DNA of 64,000 nt from Drosophila pseudoobscura. Lineage: Eukaryota; Arthropoda; Insecta; Diptera; Drosophilidae. Positions 13,801 through 25,300 of the stretch are shown in pieces. The translations under genes were made by a program, and so were the position numbers. Every line of letters begins with the position of its first letter. The first letter of the stretch is position 1. Location of the stretch: the NCBI RefSeq assembly GCF_009870125.1, contig NC_046683.1, positions 19,787,001 to 19,851,000 on the forward strand, in the 5' to 3' direction. Below the pieces are notes generated by a model. The model did not search any database and was not told the DNA's origin. It saw only the letters and a list, made by a program, of their open reading frames with translations.

Positions 13801-16199
13801 ATAAACGTGTGTTTACAAACAGTATACATAAGGTCTCTGTTTTTTGGATTTCGGTCTACTTTGTGCGACAGGGAGAGCAGATACTCGTACTGGCAGAAAG
13901 AGATGGCACGGATGGTCAAAGAATAAAGAGACTGACAGATCGGTACGCAGTGGTACAGTGTGAGCGTGAGTGCGAGTGTGAGGGGGCGAGTGTAGAGAAC
14001 TCTGAAGCAATTACAGAGCTCCCACTTTCCTCTATTCACGTTTTCCATTGGCTTGCGCACACTTGAGCGGGCCTTACGATGTTTTCCTTTCACTCTCTTC
14101 CAACTAAATGTACTTTTCACGGTTTTCACTGCTTGCATTTCGGATGCAGTTTTACTTTCATACGTATATCCACAATATGAACGATTTTTAAAATTTGTAT
14201 GTATAATTTTCTTCTTAAAATTTCTTTTATGCTCATGATATGCTTTCCTTCAGCTCTCTTTGGTTTCTTGACGACACTTGAATGAAAGTTTCCATTTCCT
14301 TTCGCCAAGTACACCGAAATCCGACACAGAAGCCGCTAAGCAAATTACATATTTAACTATAAATTATAAAAAAATATGACATAGATCACTTTTTTTTTGT
14401 GCGTGGAAATAGCCAAATACAATTTGTGTAAGTGATGGTGACAGGCGGCAAAGCGCTTGTCTTTTGGGAATTTTGAGAAAATTTCTCCGAAGTATTGCGA
14501 CAAATTGGCAAATGATGAGAGCAAAGTCGAGCAGAGAAAAGCAAAGCACACTTAAGATTAAGCTAAAATTTAACGAAAAGAGCAGAGAACCCAAAGTGGA
14601 GGGCGCTGAGTCCCCTTCCCCGTGCCCGTCCTCACAATGAGATGGCAAATTAACGAGAACGCATTTGATGTAGAGAAATATTTCTAGGTACTTGAGAGTA
14701 ACGGGCCGCAAATGCCCAGAGAAGCGGATTAACACAAAAATCTGTTGGGGTCGTCGTCGTCCTGGGTCCGTTTTGATGTTGCAGCTGGAAGTTGGGTGAG
14801 AAGAAGGACACAGGACGCAGGGTGAGTCAGGACGACAGAAAATATCCAGTAAATAGTATAAATATAAACCAAGTAATGAATTATGAATAATGAATAAAAA
14901 GAACCCCATTCACGAAATTACAAATGCCAACATATTTTTCTGGGAGGGAGGGGTCAGTGGGGTTGGGCATTGGTCTAACAACATAGATTCCCATAGACAG
15001 GATGTGGATGTGGATCTCCCTGGACTGGGATTGTGGCAGAGGAGGGAGGAGGCTTTAATAGCTGAAGGCTTTGTCACTGCCTTGTCTCGGTCTCTGGCTT
15101 GCCGGCGCTCCGTTCCTTTTTCTGCCAATTTTTACTTTATTTTATTTTGTTTCCACTTTTTTCCACTTTTTGTGCTTTTTTATCGTTTTGTATTTCGCTT
15201 TTTCTTTTGTTCCTTGTTCCTTGTTTTTGCTGCTTCTCTTTGGTCTGCGGTGAGTGTGCGACGCGTGAAAAGCGGCTCGAGGCGCATTTTGTAAATTGAA
15301 AGGCACAGGCCAGTCCACAGCACGTCCAGTCCAGCCCAGTCGAACTGGCGCCACCGATGTCTCGAGCTCTCACACTTCCCGGATACCCTTCCCATATATG
15401 TTCAAAACTTTTCGACTTAGGCTTATGCATTTTTTTTAATATTTTATAGTGTCTATTATATAAAAAAGATTCGGCGCGAGCAAGCAAAGCGAGTGAGCCG
15501 GAGGTTGATGCACGAACGAAGCTAGTGCGTAGTGGGCTTGTATTTAATAAGTACTTGAATTAAAATGTCTGAGCACTTCGATAAAAAACGATCGTACTGA
15601 TTGGTTTTAGGTACCATCCAGCACCATCTGGTATCGGTTCTACCTCGAATCTATCCTACTCTCGAGTCCCTTTGCATTCATCAAAGTAAGTGGATTGCTG
15701 GACAGGTCTCCAGTTCTTCGGCCCACTCTCCGATGTCCGATGTCCGAAGTCCGTAATTCGCTCAGTTAGACCCCGTGAATATTCGTGTATTCAACTTGAG
15801 AATTCCAATGCCCTGGTTCTGGTTTTGGTTAGCCATAGCTGGGGCATCGGCTGTGGGTCCCGCGCTGGGTACGAGCCTGAGCACCGAAGCCTTCGTTCTA
15901 CGTTTTACGTTTTGGTGCTCCTTTTTTATATTTTTTCCCTCGTTCGCTCCATAAGTACACAGGCATACGAGTACTAGCTGTTTCAAAAAATAAAATTAAA
16001 AGAAGATATTTGTTTCTATTAGAGAATTAAATGCTATATTCCAGTAAGATATATTTTAATACTTTTCCCTTGACTTTATTCTATTCTTTTACTCATTTTA
16101 CATTAGATTATACGAACTCGACAATAATTGAATCTGAGTAGCGGGTATCTTATGTTTGTAGTATGGACTGAATCTTTTGCCCCCAAGTTTTTTGCAATT
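13801..16199. other. Intergenic, nothing recognised
   Basis: The stretch is mostly AT-rich. Open frames lack domains, splice structure or plausible composition, so I see no gene. Confidence 0.5.
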
Positions 16200-16650
16200 T
16201 TTTATCCGATACTGAAAAAGAATATTGGGGTATATTCGATTTTTGGATGTAGTGGATGTGCGTAACGCCCAGAAGGAAGCGTTTCCGACGCTTTTTGGTT
16301 CACATCAATAGCCGACTCGAAATGAGCGCCTAGATCTCAGATGCTATAATACTAGAGAAACCAAATACAAATAATAATACAAGTGTATTTCGAACAGCCA
16401 CAATCCACAAAAATCAAAAACGCAATACCACAGAGAAGGACCATATCTACCATATTGCCGAATTTGGATCAGATCGGATTGATATAACTAAAAGATACAA
16501 ATACGCAGCGCCCTACACGATCTGACTGGTTTTTTGTCTCTCTCTCTCTCTCACACACTCCATGTCGTTCAATGGGTATAAATGTAGAGTTTCGGCCGTA
16601 GCAGCAACTTACAACGTTCCCACCGTTTTTTTATTTTTTTGTATTTGGCA
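16200..16650 (+). mobile_element. DINE-1/INE-1-like Helitron-type repeat
   Basis: It carries the hallmarks AAGGAAGCGTTTCCGACG and CATCAATAGCCGACTCG and the terminal block with GGGTATAAATGTAGAG and ACAACGTTCCC. A perfect CT run followed by CACACACTC at 16535-16560 is GA-rich on the minus strand. Confidence 0.8.
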
Positions 16651-17321
16651 GGGCAGGGCTGAAAAAAATCTTCTTCTGTTGGTGGCAGCGGACGCATACA
16701 CACGCTCACCCTTTTCGGGGATCCCCAAGTAGGATGCGCTCTTTCGACCGTTTAAAGTGCACCATTTTGCCGTCTAATCTTTTGAGGGGGAGGAACGGTT
16801 GAGCGGGTTAACGTTTTGAGTCAGTGCTAAGGGGTTACCCTCGGCCCTCGGCCCTCGGCGCACGGCTTACGGCCCGGAACTCGGCGCAATTTATTACGCA
16901 TGCTGCAAGCGCTTTTATTTCATTTCAGTCGATGACGCCTTTTACTGCCAACTCGAGGAGCAAATTAAGTGCAGCCGGCGCAGACAGAAACCAAAGGATA
17001 CGGTTCCACCGAACACAGACACTCACACATGACAGCCATTAGGCTTAAAATTAAATTTTTTATTGGGACGCACTCTCACACTCGCACATACATATGTACA
17101 CCGGGGAACAGTGCTCCTCCATAAAAGGCTCCTGCTGGCAGGATATCCCAAAAGGAAGAAGCTGCAAAATTTCAAATTTATACCAATTGCGGTTGCTCAT
17201 TGACGCCACGAAGGTTTTATTCCCTCCCCGAACCGAGAGTCAAAGTTAATTGAATTTTCCCCAGACAGCCCACACATACACATGTACTCATGCATGTACC
17301 TTCATGCATTTATGTGTACCC

Positions 17322-17330
17322 GTGCACATG
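17322..17330. repeat. Target-site duplication, left copy
   Basis: GTGCACATG lies directly next to the poly(A) end of the retrotransposon and is repeated at its 5' end (22358-22366). Confidence 0.85.
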
Positions 17331-17530
17331 TTTTTTTTTTTTTTTTTTTTTTCCATGGATACGCCACGGTGGGTGAGAATCTCTAAGAGACGCGACCGGC
17401 CCGTACCAGTCAACGAACTGGACTACCCCTTCGGGGCTTCCCAGCTAAACTCACCACCACGCACAGCTGCACACCTCATTCCCCGCGGGATCACCGCAAA
17501 GTATTACTTCGCGGGGATGGGTTGCCTACT

Positions 17531-20494
17531 TTAGGCACTCTCCTCTACGCGTCGCTCCCTTTCGCATCTTCTCAGATCGCTCTGGATGGCTATTAAGGTG
17601 TTGCTAACGCGCTGCCAGTTCTCGTCGGACTCCGTCATGAACGCCATTAGCTCCTCTGGTCGTGGGAAATACTCTGCACTTGGGCGGTACCTCGTGCAGT
17701 GGTAGATCACATGCTCCGGATCCTCGCTCTCATTCGAACACTCAGGACACTCGGGGGTATCCTCGTGTTTGAACCTATGCAGATACTTCCTGTATCCTCC
17801 GTGACCCGTCAGGAATTGGGTGAGGTGGTAGTTCATCTCTCCGCTTCTCCGCCCTATCCATGACTCAATGTCCGGGATTAGTCTATGGGTCCACCGTCCA
17901 TTTGTGGCCGTGTCCCATCTTGCCTGCCATTTTTCTATTGACGCCCGTCTTTCCGACGCACGGATGGTCTCTAGCGATGCATTAGTTCGCATCCCTGCGC
18001 GCGCTTCATATACATGCGTCATCTCGAGCGCTAGTATATCCACCGGTATCATGGCCGCGAGGACCAGGGCTGCGTTATCCGACACCGTCCTATATCCAGA
18101 CACTACTCGAAGAGCGCAGAGCCGATATGGCACTGACATCTTTCTTCTAAGACTCATGTTGCCGGATACGGTTGAAGACCACACCGGCGCAGCGTACAGT
18201 AGGATCGAGGCCACTACTCTCGCCAGAAGTAAGCGTCGACCTGCCTTGGGTCCACCAATATTGGGGAGCATCCTTGCGAGTGCTGCCTGCATCCGGGAGG
18301 CTTTTTGACTCACGTACTCGATGTGGGCCCGGTAGTTCAATCGGTTATCCAGCATCACGCCTAGGTACCGGATTGACTCCTGCGACTGAATAGTCGCATT
18401 ACCCACGCGAAACGTCGCGTACTCCACCTTCTTCCGACTCGTGATGAGTACAGCCTCCGTTTTGTGGCCAGCCAGGTCCAATCCCGCGTTTTCCATCCAG
18501 TTGGATACGATCCGGATTGCCTCGTTGGCCGTCGCCTCGACATCTCGGAGCTCTTTGGCAACCACGACCAGGGCGAGATCGTCCGCGAAACCGACAAGCG
18601 TGCATCCCTGCGGGAGCTGGAGTCTGAGGACGTCGTCGTACATTATGTTCCACAGTAGAGGTCCTAAGACTGATCCCTGTGGAACTCCGGCTGTCACCCT
18701 GTAGAGCTTTGGTCCCTCCTCTGTCTCGTACCTCAGTACCCTACCCGACAGGTAGCTGGCTATTATCCGAAGCAGGTAGGTGGGAACTCCAATTCTCCCG
18801 AGCGCCTCGTTTATCCGAGACCAGTTCGCTGAGTTAAACGCGTTACGGATATCCAGGGTCACCACCGCGCAGTACTCCTTTGTGCCAAATCTCCATCTTA
18901 TTCCCTCGATCGCTCTGGATGCAATGTCGGTGACTGCCTTGATGGCGTCGACCGTTGATTTGGCCTTCCGGAATCCGTACTGGGACTCCGATAAGGCCTG
19001 CTTCTCCTGGATCACAACTTGCAGTCGGTTGTAGACGATTCTCTCCAGGGTTTTGCCGACCGTATCTAGCAAACATATTGGGCGGTATCCTGATGGTTCC
19101 TCCGGGGACTTATTTCCTTTGGGCAGAAGTATTAGCCGCTGCACTTTCCACTGCTCTGGAAACACTCCTTCCCGTAGGCATTTGTTGAACGTGTCAACAA
19201 ATACTTCTGGTCTGGTGGTTGCTCCAAGCTTCAATGCCTTGTTTGGGATACCGTCCGGTCCTGGTGCCTTTTTATCCCCGATTCTCCTGGTAGCCGCTAT
19301 CACCTCCTCGACAGAAATCTGTTGCCACAGCTCGGGGTCTTGGCTCGAGACGCTCTCCTCCCTATACGGGTGCTGTGGAAATAGGGCCTCCACGATGCTA
19401 CGAAGCAGGATCGGGCAGGTCACTTCCGGTGTTGACTGGCTCCTTATCCTCTTGGTGACGACCTTATATGCCGTCCCCCAAGGGTTGACGTCAGCCTCCT
19501 CGCATATCTGCCTAAAGCAGGCTGACTTGCTCTCCTTTATGGCACGTTTAAGGGCTCTTTTCGCTGATCGGAGTTCCTCTCCCCTAGTTTCGAACTCCGG
19601 CCGACCTCGTGCTCTCTGGTAGCACCGTCTTGCTCGTAGGCAGGCTTTCCTTAGCTTGTTAACCTCCGCATTCCACCAGTAACAGGGCGCTCCTCTTTTG
19701 CAAGGCTTCCTTCTTGGCATTGCCGCATCACATACCTCCTCCATGAGCTTCGCCAGTTTCTGAGCCAGGCCTTCTGCCGTTCGCGCAGGGCTCCAGCTGG
19801 CGTTGCGGAGATATTCCGTGAAGGTTTCCACATCCAGGTGGTCGCCCTTCCATTTAGGTCCGGTAATTTTGGCTAGCTGTCTTTTCGTTGCTGCTCCGCA
19901 TTCGAAGTGGATCGCCTGGTGGTCGCTGAACGTAAACTCCTCGCTTACTCTCCACGTAGATCCCCTATGGAGTGAGACGCTCATGAAGGTTAGGTCGATA
20001 ATGGATCCTCGACCCGCCTTGAAGTAGGTTAGCTTCCTGCCATCGTTTGCGAGTATTACGTCCAAGGACGCAAATTCCTCGAGCAGACACGTGCCTCTGG
20101 CGTTGGTTTCTTTACTGCCCCACGCTACGGACCACGCATTAAAGTCTCCCGCTATTATTACGGGGGCTCTTCCGCGCGCGTCTTCCGCTATATGCGCTAG
20201 CATACTTTGGAAGCGCGCTAGGTCCCAGCTCGGCGGGGCATAGCAGCTATAGAAGGTTATATCTCTCAGCCTCGCTCTAACAAATCCTTCGTTGGTTGCG
20301 CATATCTCCTGGGGGTGGATTTGTACGGCCCAGATGGCCGCCTTGCCGCAACTGCTGCTAGTCCAACCGCTTCCTGGTATCGACCTGAATGGCTCGCAGA
20401 TGAGCACGACTTCGGTCTTCCTCTCCCTGACTGCTTGTCTCAGGAGAGACTGAGCAGCTTCGCAATGGTTTAAGTTCAGCTGAGTACACCTCAT
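17531..20494 (-). CDS. R1-clade ORF2: endonuclease and reverse transcriptase
   Basis: This 987-residue polyprotein nicks the target DNA and primes reverse transcription of the element RNA. The N-terminal third is an apurinic-like endonuclease with the early LNLNHC motif (residues 6-11), ICEP (32-35), GDFN (116-119) and SDH (190-192). The central reverse transcriptase shows GYRPICLL (469-476), QYGFR (505-509), LDIRNAFN (547-554), GVPQGSVLGP (603-612), the catalytic FADD (636-639) and a YLGV motif after it. The C-terminus has a Cys-Cys-His-Cys motif beginning CPEC at about residue 916. There is no RNase H domain. The ATG overlaps the stop of ORF1 as ATGA, which suggests coupled termination and re-initiation. 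No stop or frameshift interrupts the frame. Confidence 0.93.
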   Translation of the reverse strand: MRCTQLNLNHCEAAQSLLRQAVRERKTEVVLICEPFRSIPGSGWTSSSCGKAAIWAVQIHPQEICATNEGFVRARLRDITFYSCYAPPSWDLARFQSMLAHIAEDARGRAPVIIAGDFNAWSVAWGSKETNARGTCLLEEFASLDVILANDGRKLTYFKAGRGSIIDLTFMSVSLHRGSTWRVSEEFTFSDHQAIHFECGAATKRQLAKITGPKWKGDHLDVETFTEYLRNASWSPARTAEGLAQKLAKLMEEVCDAAMPRRKPCKRGAPCYWWNAEVNKLRKACLRARRCYQRARGRPEFETRGEELRSAKRALKRAIKESKSACFRQICEEADVNPWGTAYKVVTKRIRSQSTPEVTCPILLRSIVEALFPQHPYREESVSSQDPELWQQISVEEVIAATRRIGDKKAPGPDGIPNKALKLGATTRPEVFVDTFNKCLREGVFPEQWKVQRLILLPKGNKSPEEPSGYRPICLLDTVGKTLERIVYNRLQVVIQEKQALSESQYGFRKAKSTVDAIKAVTDIASRAIEGIRWRFGTKEYCAVVTLDIRNAFNSANWSRINEALGRIGVPTYLLRIIASYLSGRVLRYETEEGPKLYRVTAGVPQGSVLGPLLWNIMYDDVLRLQLPQGCTLVGFADDLALVVVAKELRDVEATANEAIRIVSNWMENAGLDLAGHKTEAVLITSRKKVEYATFRVGNATIQSQESIRYLGVMLDNRLNYRAHIEYVSQKASRMQAALARMLPNIGGPKAGRRLLLARVVASILLYAAPVWSSTVSGNMSLRRKMSVPYRLCALRVVSGYRTVSDNAALVLAAMIPVDILALEMTHVYEARAGMRTNASLETIRASERRASIEKWQARWDTATNGRWTHRLIPDIESWIGRRSGEMNYHLTQFLTGHGGYRKYLHRFKHEDTPECPECSNESEDPEHVIYHCTRYRPSAEYFPRPEELMAFMTESDENWQRVSNTLIAIQSDLRRCERERRVEESA

Positions 20495-21864
20495 GCTGAT
20501 CTTTTTGTCAGGGCGTTCCTAAACAGGGGGCATCTACCGCTGCCGGCCACGTGCTTCCAGTCTGCGCTCGTTCCCTTGCAGAGCATGCACTGTGGTTCCA
20601 GGCTACAGTCCTTTGCCAGGTGGTTCTCCTTTCCACATCTTCTACACAGCTTGGACCTATCTATTTTGCTGCTGCACTGTCGTGCCATATGCCCAAACTC
20701 GAGACATCTGAAGCATTTGGTGACGCTGATTCGCTCACGCAGTCTGCATCTTACCCAGCCTACTTTTAGGACTCCTATTTTCAGAGCCTTCTGAGCGCTC
20801 TCCGCTGGCAGCCTGATTGTGGCCGTCTGGGTTCCGCCGTATGCCTTTCTCAGCTGGATGTCATCCGCAGACAGCTCCGCCAATTCCACCTGGCTTCTCA
20901 GAGCTTCGCATATATCCTCCGGTGTGGTTATTTCGTCCAGGTCCTTGCACTCTACGGTCACCCGGTGCGACAGGCTACGGACTTCTGCGTGCTCCTTCAG
21001 CGTATTGGCTACAAGGCTTTTAAACTTCTCCGTCTCTTCTCCCGACTTGTTGAGCTGTAGCAGTAGCTCTCCTTTTTGGGTCCTCCTGATCCTGGCGACC
21101 GCATCACCGAGTCCACGCAGGGTTTCGTCCGTTCTAACCTTGCGCAGTATCTCTGCATAGGTCTGTTCACCTTTGGTGGCAATGACGATTGCGTCCGGTC
21201 GCGTCTTGTCCGCGAGCGCTCCAGTCGGCTTTTGCGGCCTCTTCCTTCTGCGCCGGTTGGTCACCGTCATAAATGGGGTCTCCTCCGTCTCCTTTCTCTC
21301 CCTTTCAGCGTGGGCGTCCTTTCCCACTGCTACTCCCGGTGTGGTCTGGACCTCGACCGCTGCCTTGGTTCTCTTCGTCCGGGGTGTTGGTGCACCTGCA
21401 GCCTGTTTCCTCTTAGGCTCCGGGAGAGGTCTGAAAATCGGTGAAGTCTGAGAGGACTGGTGGGTCCTGATCACTGCCTTTGCTCCTTCGTCGTGCAGCT
21501 GGATAGCAACCAGCTCGTACAGCACCCTTATGCTCTCGATCGAGTCCCGCATAGGTTGGTGTATTGAGCGCCTCTTGCCATCCTCAAGCATCTCCACTAG
21601 CTGCGTGATCTCTCGTCCTAGATCGCGCAGCGCTGTGCTGCCCTGAGCTTTTTGGTGCTGCTCCGGGCCAGGGAGGGCCGGCAGCAGGGCGTCGGTCCGC
21701 TCGCCAGTTGGCGTTCTCGCCATTTTCTTGCTTTTACTGAAGCCTTCTGTGTCGTTTGTCATTATAGGTGTAATATTTGTGCTCATTTTGTTGGGTCCCA
21801 ACTCGTAAGCCGTTGTCCTTGTCTGTTGTACAGTCGCGTTATGATCCCATGGTTGTCTATGCAA
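20491..21864 (-). CDS. R1-clade ORF1: gag-like RNA-binding protein
   Basis: The 457-residue protein should package element RNA into ribonucleoprotein particles. It has a charged, low-complexity N-terminal half with Lys/Arg-rich segments. A globular region follows, and three zinc knuckles stand at the C-terminus. Two are regular CX2CX4HX4C knuckles (about residues 384-397 and 407-420) and the third has wider spacing (about 426-445). Three such knuckles are usual in ORF1 of R1 and jockey-type elements. ORF1 ends in TGA, whose TG is shared with the ATG of ORF2. The frame is intact. Confidence 0.9.
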   Translation of the reverse strand: MHRQPWDHNATVQQTRTTAYELGPNKMSTNITPIMTNDTEGFSKSKKMARTPTGERTDALLPALPGPEQHQKAQGSTALRDLGREITQLVEMLEDGKRRSIHQPMRDSIESIRVLYELVAIQLHDEGAKAVIRTHQSSQTSPIFRPLPEPKRKQAAGAPTPRTKRTKAAVEVQTTPGVAVGKDAHAERERKETEETPFMTVTNRRRRKRPQKPTGALADKTRPDAIVIATKGEQTYAEILRKVRTDETLRGLGDAVARIRRTQKGELLLQLNKSGEETEKFKSLVANTLKEHAEVRSLSHRVTVECKDLDEITTPEDICEALRSQVELAELSADDIQLRKAYGGTQTATIRLPAESAQKALKIGVLKVGWVRCRLRERISVTKCFRCLEFGHMARQCSSKIDRSKLCRRCGKENHLAKDCSLEPQCMLCKGTSADWKHVAGSGRCPLFRNALTKRSA

Positions 21865-22357
21865 GCAGGGAGGCCATGCGAGGGTTGACTCCCGCCCTTA
21901 TGGGGTCGGGAGTTCAGAGCCGGATCCGCGCTAGTCAGGAGTGACTCAACTGAGCCTGTACGTCCAATTTAATGGCTACGGAACAAGGAGCGTGCTTAGA
22001 GATTTGCCAATTTTTCACGGGACGGGGGCAGAAGCAGCATTAGCCTAGCAGCCATTTCGGCGGGGTTTCATTCCGCGTACTAAAGTGCTAGAATGCTGGC
22101 TTCCGTCAGCCCTGGGGTCATCAGTCCAGTTCCTATCCTAAGACTTTACTGGTCTCCGTCTTAGTCGCCTTCTCGTATTAGCTAGGTGTTTCACAGGTGT
22201 GTTAGACCTATCCGGGGGATACCTGGCATGTGCCGGCGGTTACGAGCTGCTTTAGTGCTCTTTAGAGGGAGCAGAACATCCCCGTGTCTTCTTAGTCGCC
22301 TCATACGACAAGCTATGACATGCTGTGGTGGTATTCTACTGCCCGCTCACCACACGG

Positions 22358-22366
22358 GTGCACATG
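22358..22366. repeat. Target-site duplication, right copy, next to a TG microsatellite
   Basis: This is the second copy of GTGCACATG. It is followed by TGTGCGCGTGTGTG and a TG run to about 22393, showing that the insertion hit a CA/TG-rich target. Confidence 0.85.
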
Positions 22367-22393
22367 TGTGCGCGTGTGTGTGTGTGTGTGTGT

Positions 22394-25300
22394 AGTTCCT
22401 CCCCCTTACATGGGACATTAATTATGCATGTGCCTCGTAAGCGAGGCGGGGCGGGGCGGGGCGTGCTCAGCTTGAAGCCCCGACTTCCGTGCTCAAGGCA
22501 GAACCGATTTCAGCATCCAGCTTCATCAATTCGCACCGCAGCCACATACAGAACACTGTTAGGGCCAAGAGTGACCCTTGGGCTACAGCGCATTCGCCAT
22601 TCACCGATGCTCAAGAAAAGGACAACGCCAACAGAGCGACACTGGAAGAGGAAATTTGATTTCCAGAAGACTAAACACAATATGCATCCATGTTTATAGA
22701 TATTGGATCTCCTTTTGTCATTAACAGTCGAATCGATGGTACTGCATTGATTACAAAGGACAGATTACCGATTATCACATTTGACGTTTTCGCACTTTGA
22801 AAGCACTACAATACATGTCTGCTATTAGGTGCAAACTCACCATTTTCTCCATTCATTATCACTATCCATAACCAACCTTCGTTCGAATGGTGGTAGTCGA
22901 CAGTATAGAAACCGATCTCTTTCCGTTCAGTTAATCACCTCAAAATCTCGTCGGCATCTACGACCGCATATTAAGGACACATTCGCTGCTCAGACATGCT
23001 CCACCATTTCCACTCCCAACTCTCAAGAATGTGAAGTAGATCCCATGGCTGCTGCCTCGAAGTTTCGGTTTCCTCAACGAGTGAACAGTCAAATAAACTA
23101 TTAATGTTTCTACTTGTGTCTCCCATTCTTTGTCTGGGCGTGTGTTTGCCTGTGGGGATATTTTGGCGACAGCGATGGCGACCGGATGCGAAACCAATTT
23201 AACGACGCCATATCCGCCAGCCAGGGACCGAGGCAGTACGGAAGTGAGGAACTTCAACCATGCAACAACTGCAGAATCTCTGCGGCAACATTGACATCAT
23301 TGGTGCTGCTTTTCCTCCTTCCGATGTATGTATGTATGTAGCTCCTTCTAAGGTTCATGCTGCCTCTACTGAAGCACTCGATATACCCTGGGAGAATTTT
23401 CTCATACTTTTACTTACAACTATGCCACGCACAGATGAAAGCATTAGTGGAATAGTATGCATTAGTGCAATACAAAACTGTATCTTAAGATAAACCAGCC
23501 GGACATCTCAAGTAGTAGGTAAATATGATGCTGTCGAATGGGAAAAAGGATCAGCTGAACAGTAGATATTAGATAGTAGATATTACAGACAAATTTTTAC
23601 CAATTTTCGTAGGTGCTGGAGAGAAATTTCGTCGATAAGAGTATTCGGTGTTTCGGTTCCTCCAAGGAGAAAGTTCTCCTCTAGTGGAGTGACTGATTTT
23701 GTTTATTTTGCTCTGCATTAATCTGTGCTTGATTCCTCAGCCTTCGCAGTGGTTCCTGGATACCTCTTTTGGCCGGCATCCCCGTATACGAGCCCGGCCA
23801 TTTCTATTGCCGCTGTCTGTTGCGGCTAAATGCAATGCGCATTTATTACTCGGGCTAGCTTGGCCGCAATCGCTTAAGCCACCAGCTTCTGGGCGCCCCG
23901 CCTGGCTGGCTGGGCCACAAGCAAACCGCGAAGCCAGGAAATCCTTACCCAAAATTGCTGAAAAGAAAATTGTCAGTGGCTGCCACAGCCCGAGCTCCTG
24001 ATAGGATAGGGGATAGGGGGAGAGCTCACAGCCATACGCTGGCATTCAATTGAATCCAGCATAAATGCAGACGAGCCGGCCGATGGCAGCCCCAATGAAG
24101 AGTGAGAACAGTGGCAAGGGGTGTGGATGGGAGTGGAAAACCAGAGCTGAAATGAATTATGTTAAGAATGAAAATTTGAATAAAAACAGTAATAGTGACA
24201 GGGGCAAAGAATTAATGAAAAGGAAGCACATCAGTGGAAAAAAGAAGAGCAGCAAAAATATTCGCAATGAAAAAGAACTGGATATACGAGTAATGCGGCC
24301 GACTAGAGCCGGACCCGTGGCTGAACAAAATCAACTGCCAATTGCGAATTGCCAGACCTTGTTAGAATACAATATTTGAAGAATATTTTCGAGATATGTA
24401 CATACATACAATGCACTTCTGTGTGTGAGGAAAGAGAGTCTCCCAAAAAAGATCACCATGAATTTTCAACGAAGATTACACAATTGAAAAAAGTCGCCGT
24501 AGTAGTTGATTTTCGCAATCATAAGTACATATGTACATACATATGTACATATGTACATTGTGCATACATTGATTAATAAATAAGTATCTGGCAGCTCTTG
24601 TACCATTAATATTTAATTATCAACTACCTCAAATAATGTATCTACTCATTTTGAATTGTGCATAATTTTTTTTTAATGTGATTTTCTTTTCGAGCTCATT
24701 AGTGCAGAAGTGCATCCTGCATCAAACGGTTGAAAAAATACGAATAATAAAATTTTCTGAAGAATTGAATCAGATTAAAATCGAGATCTGAATGACTTAA
24801 GATTTGTTTTGCCGGATTTAGATGAAGACAGCATCATACCAAATAGATCTGAATACATTTAGAATCATATTTCTTAAAGAAAATAATAATTTAGAAAATT
24901 CTAATAGGATTTCCGAACTAATTAAATTATAAGTAAGCTTTATTGTAATCAATTTAGGAAGTAATTTTGCGAAAAAACTATAAAGTTATGGGTCCTTATC
25001 ATGGAAACGCACATATAAATTCAGAGCATGAAAAAGTCGTTGAAATTAATTTTTTCAGACCGATTGCTGCATTCAGTTTTATTCGGCTCAGATTCATTTT
25101 GTTTTTCTGTCCTTACATTATGTGGGTTTCTGTTCATCTGGTGTAGTTGTTCTTCTTTTTTCTCGCGCTTTTTTCGCATTTATTATTTATTGTATTAATA
25201 TTGCAGGCATGTTGAAAATTTCACAATGACCAGCAATGTCACCCAGTGACTCCCCAGTGATTCCATTCGCCCATTGAAACACCTTTGCATTGGGTGTAAT

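Larger units (their letters stand above)
17331..22357 (-). mobile_element. Full-length R1-clade non-LTR retrotransposon
   Basis: On the minus strand the element has a 5' UTR of about 490 bp, ORF1 (21864-20491), ORF2 (20494-17531), a 3' UTR of about 180 bp and a poly(A) tail seen as the T run at 17331-17352. The nine bases GTGCACATG flank it on both sides (17322-17330 and 22358-22366), which fits a target-site duplication. ORF2 has an apurinic-type endonuclease, a reverse transcriptase and a C-terminal CCHC motif but no RNase H. That arrangement is typical of the R1 clade rather than the LOA or I clades. Both ORFs are open, so the copy looks young and possibly active. The target is CA/TG-rich, as is known for some R1-clade lineages such as Waldo and Mino. 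Assignment to a named family needs a comparison I cannot run. Confidence 0.92.
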
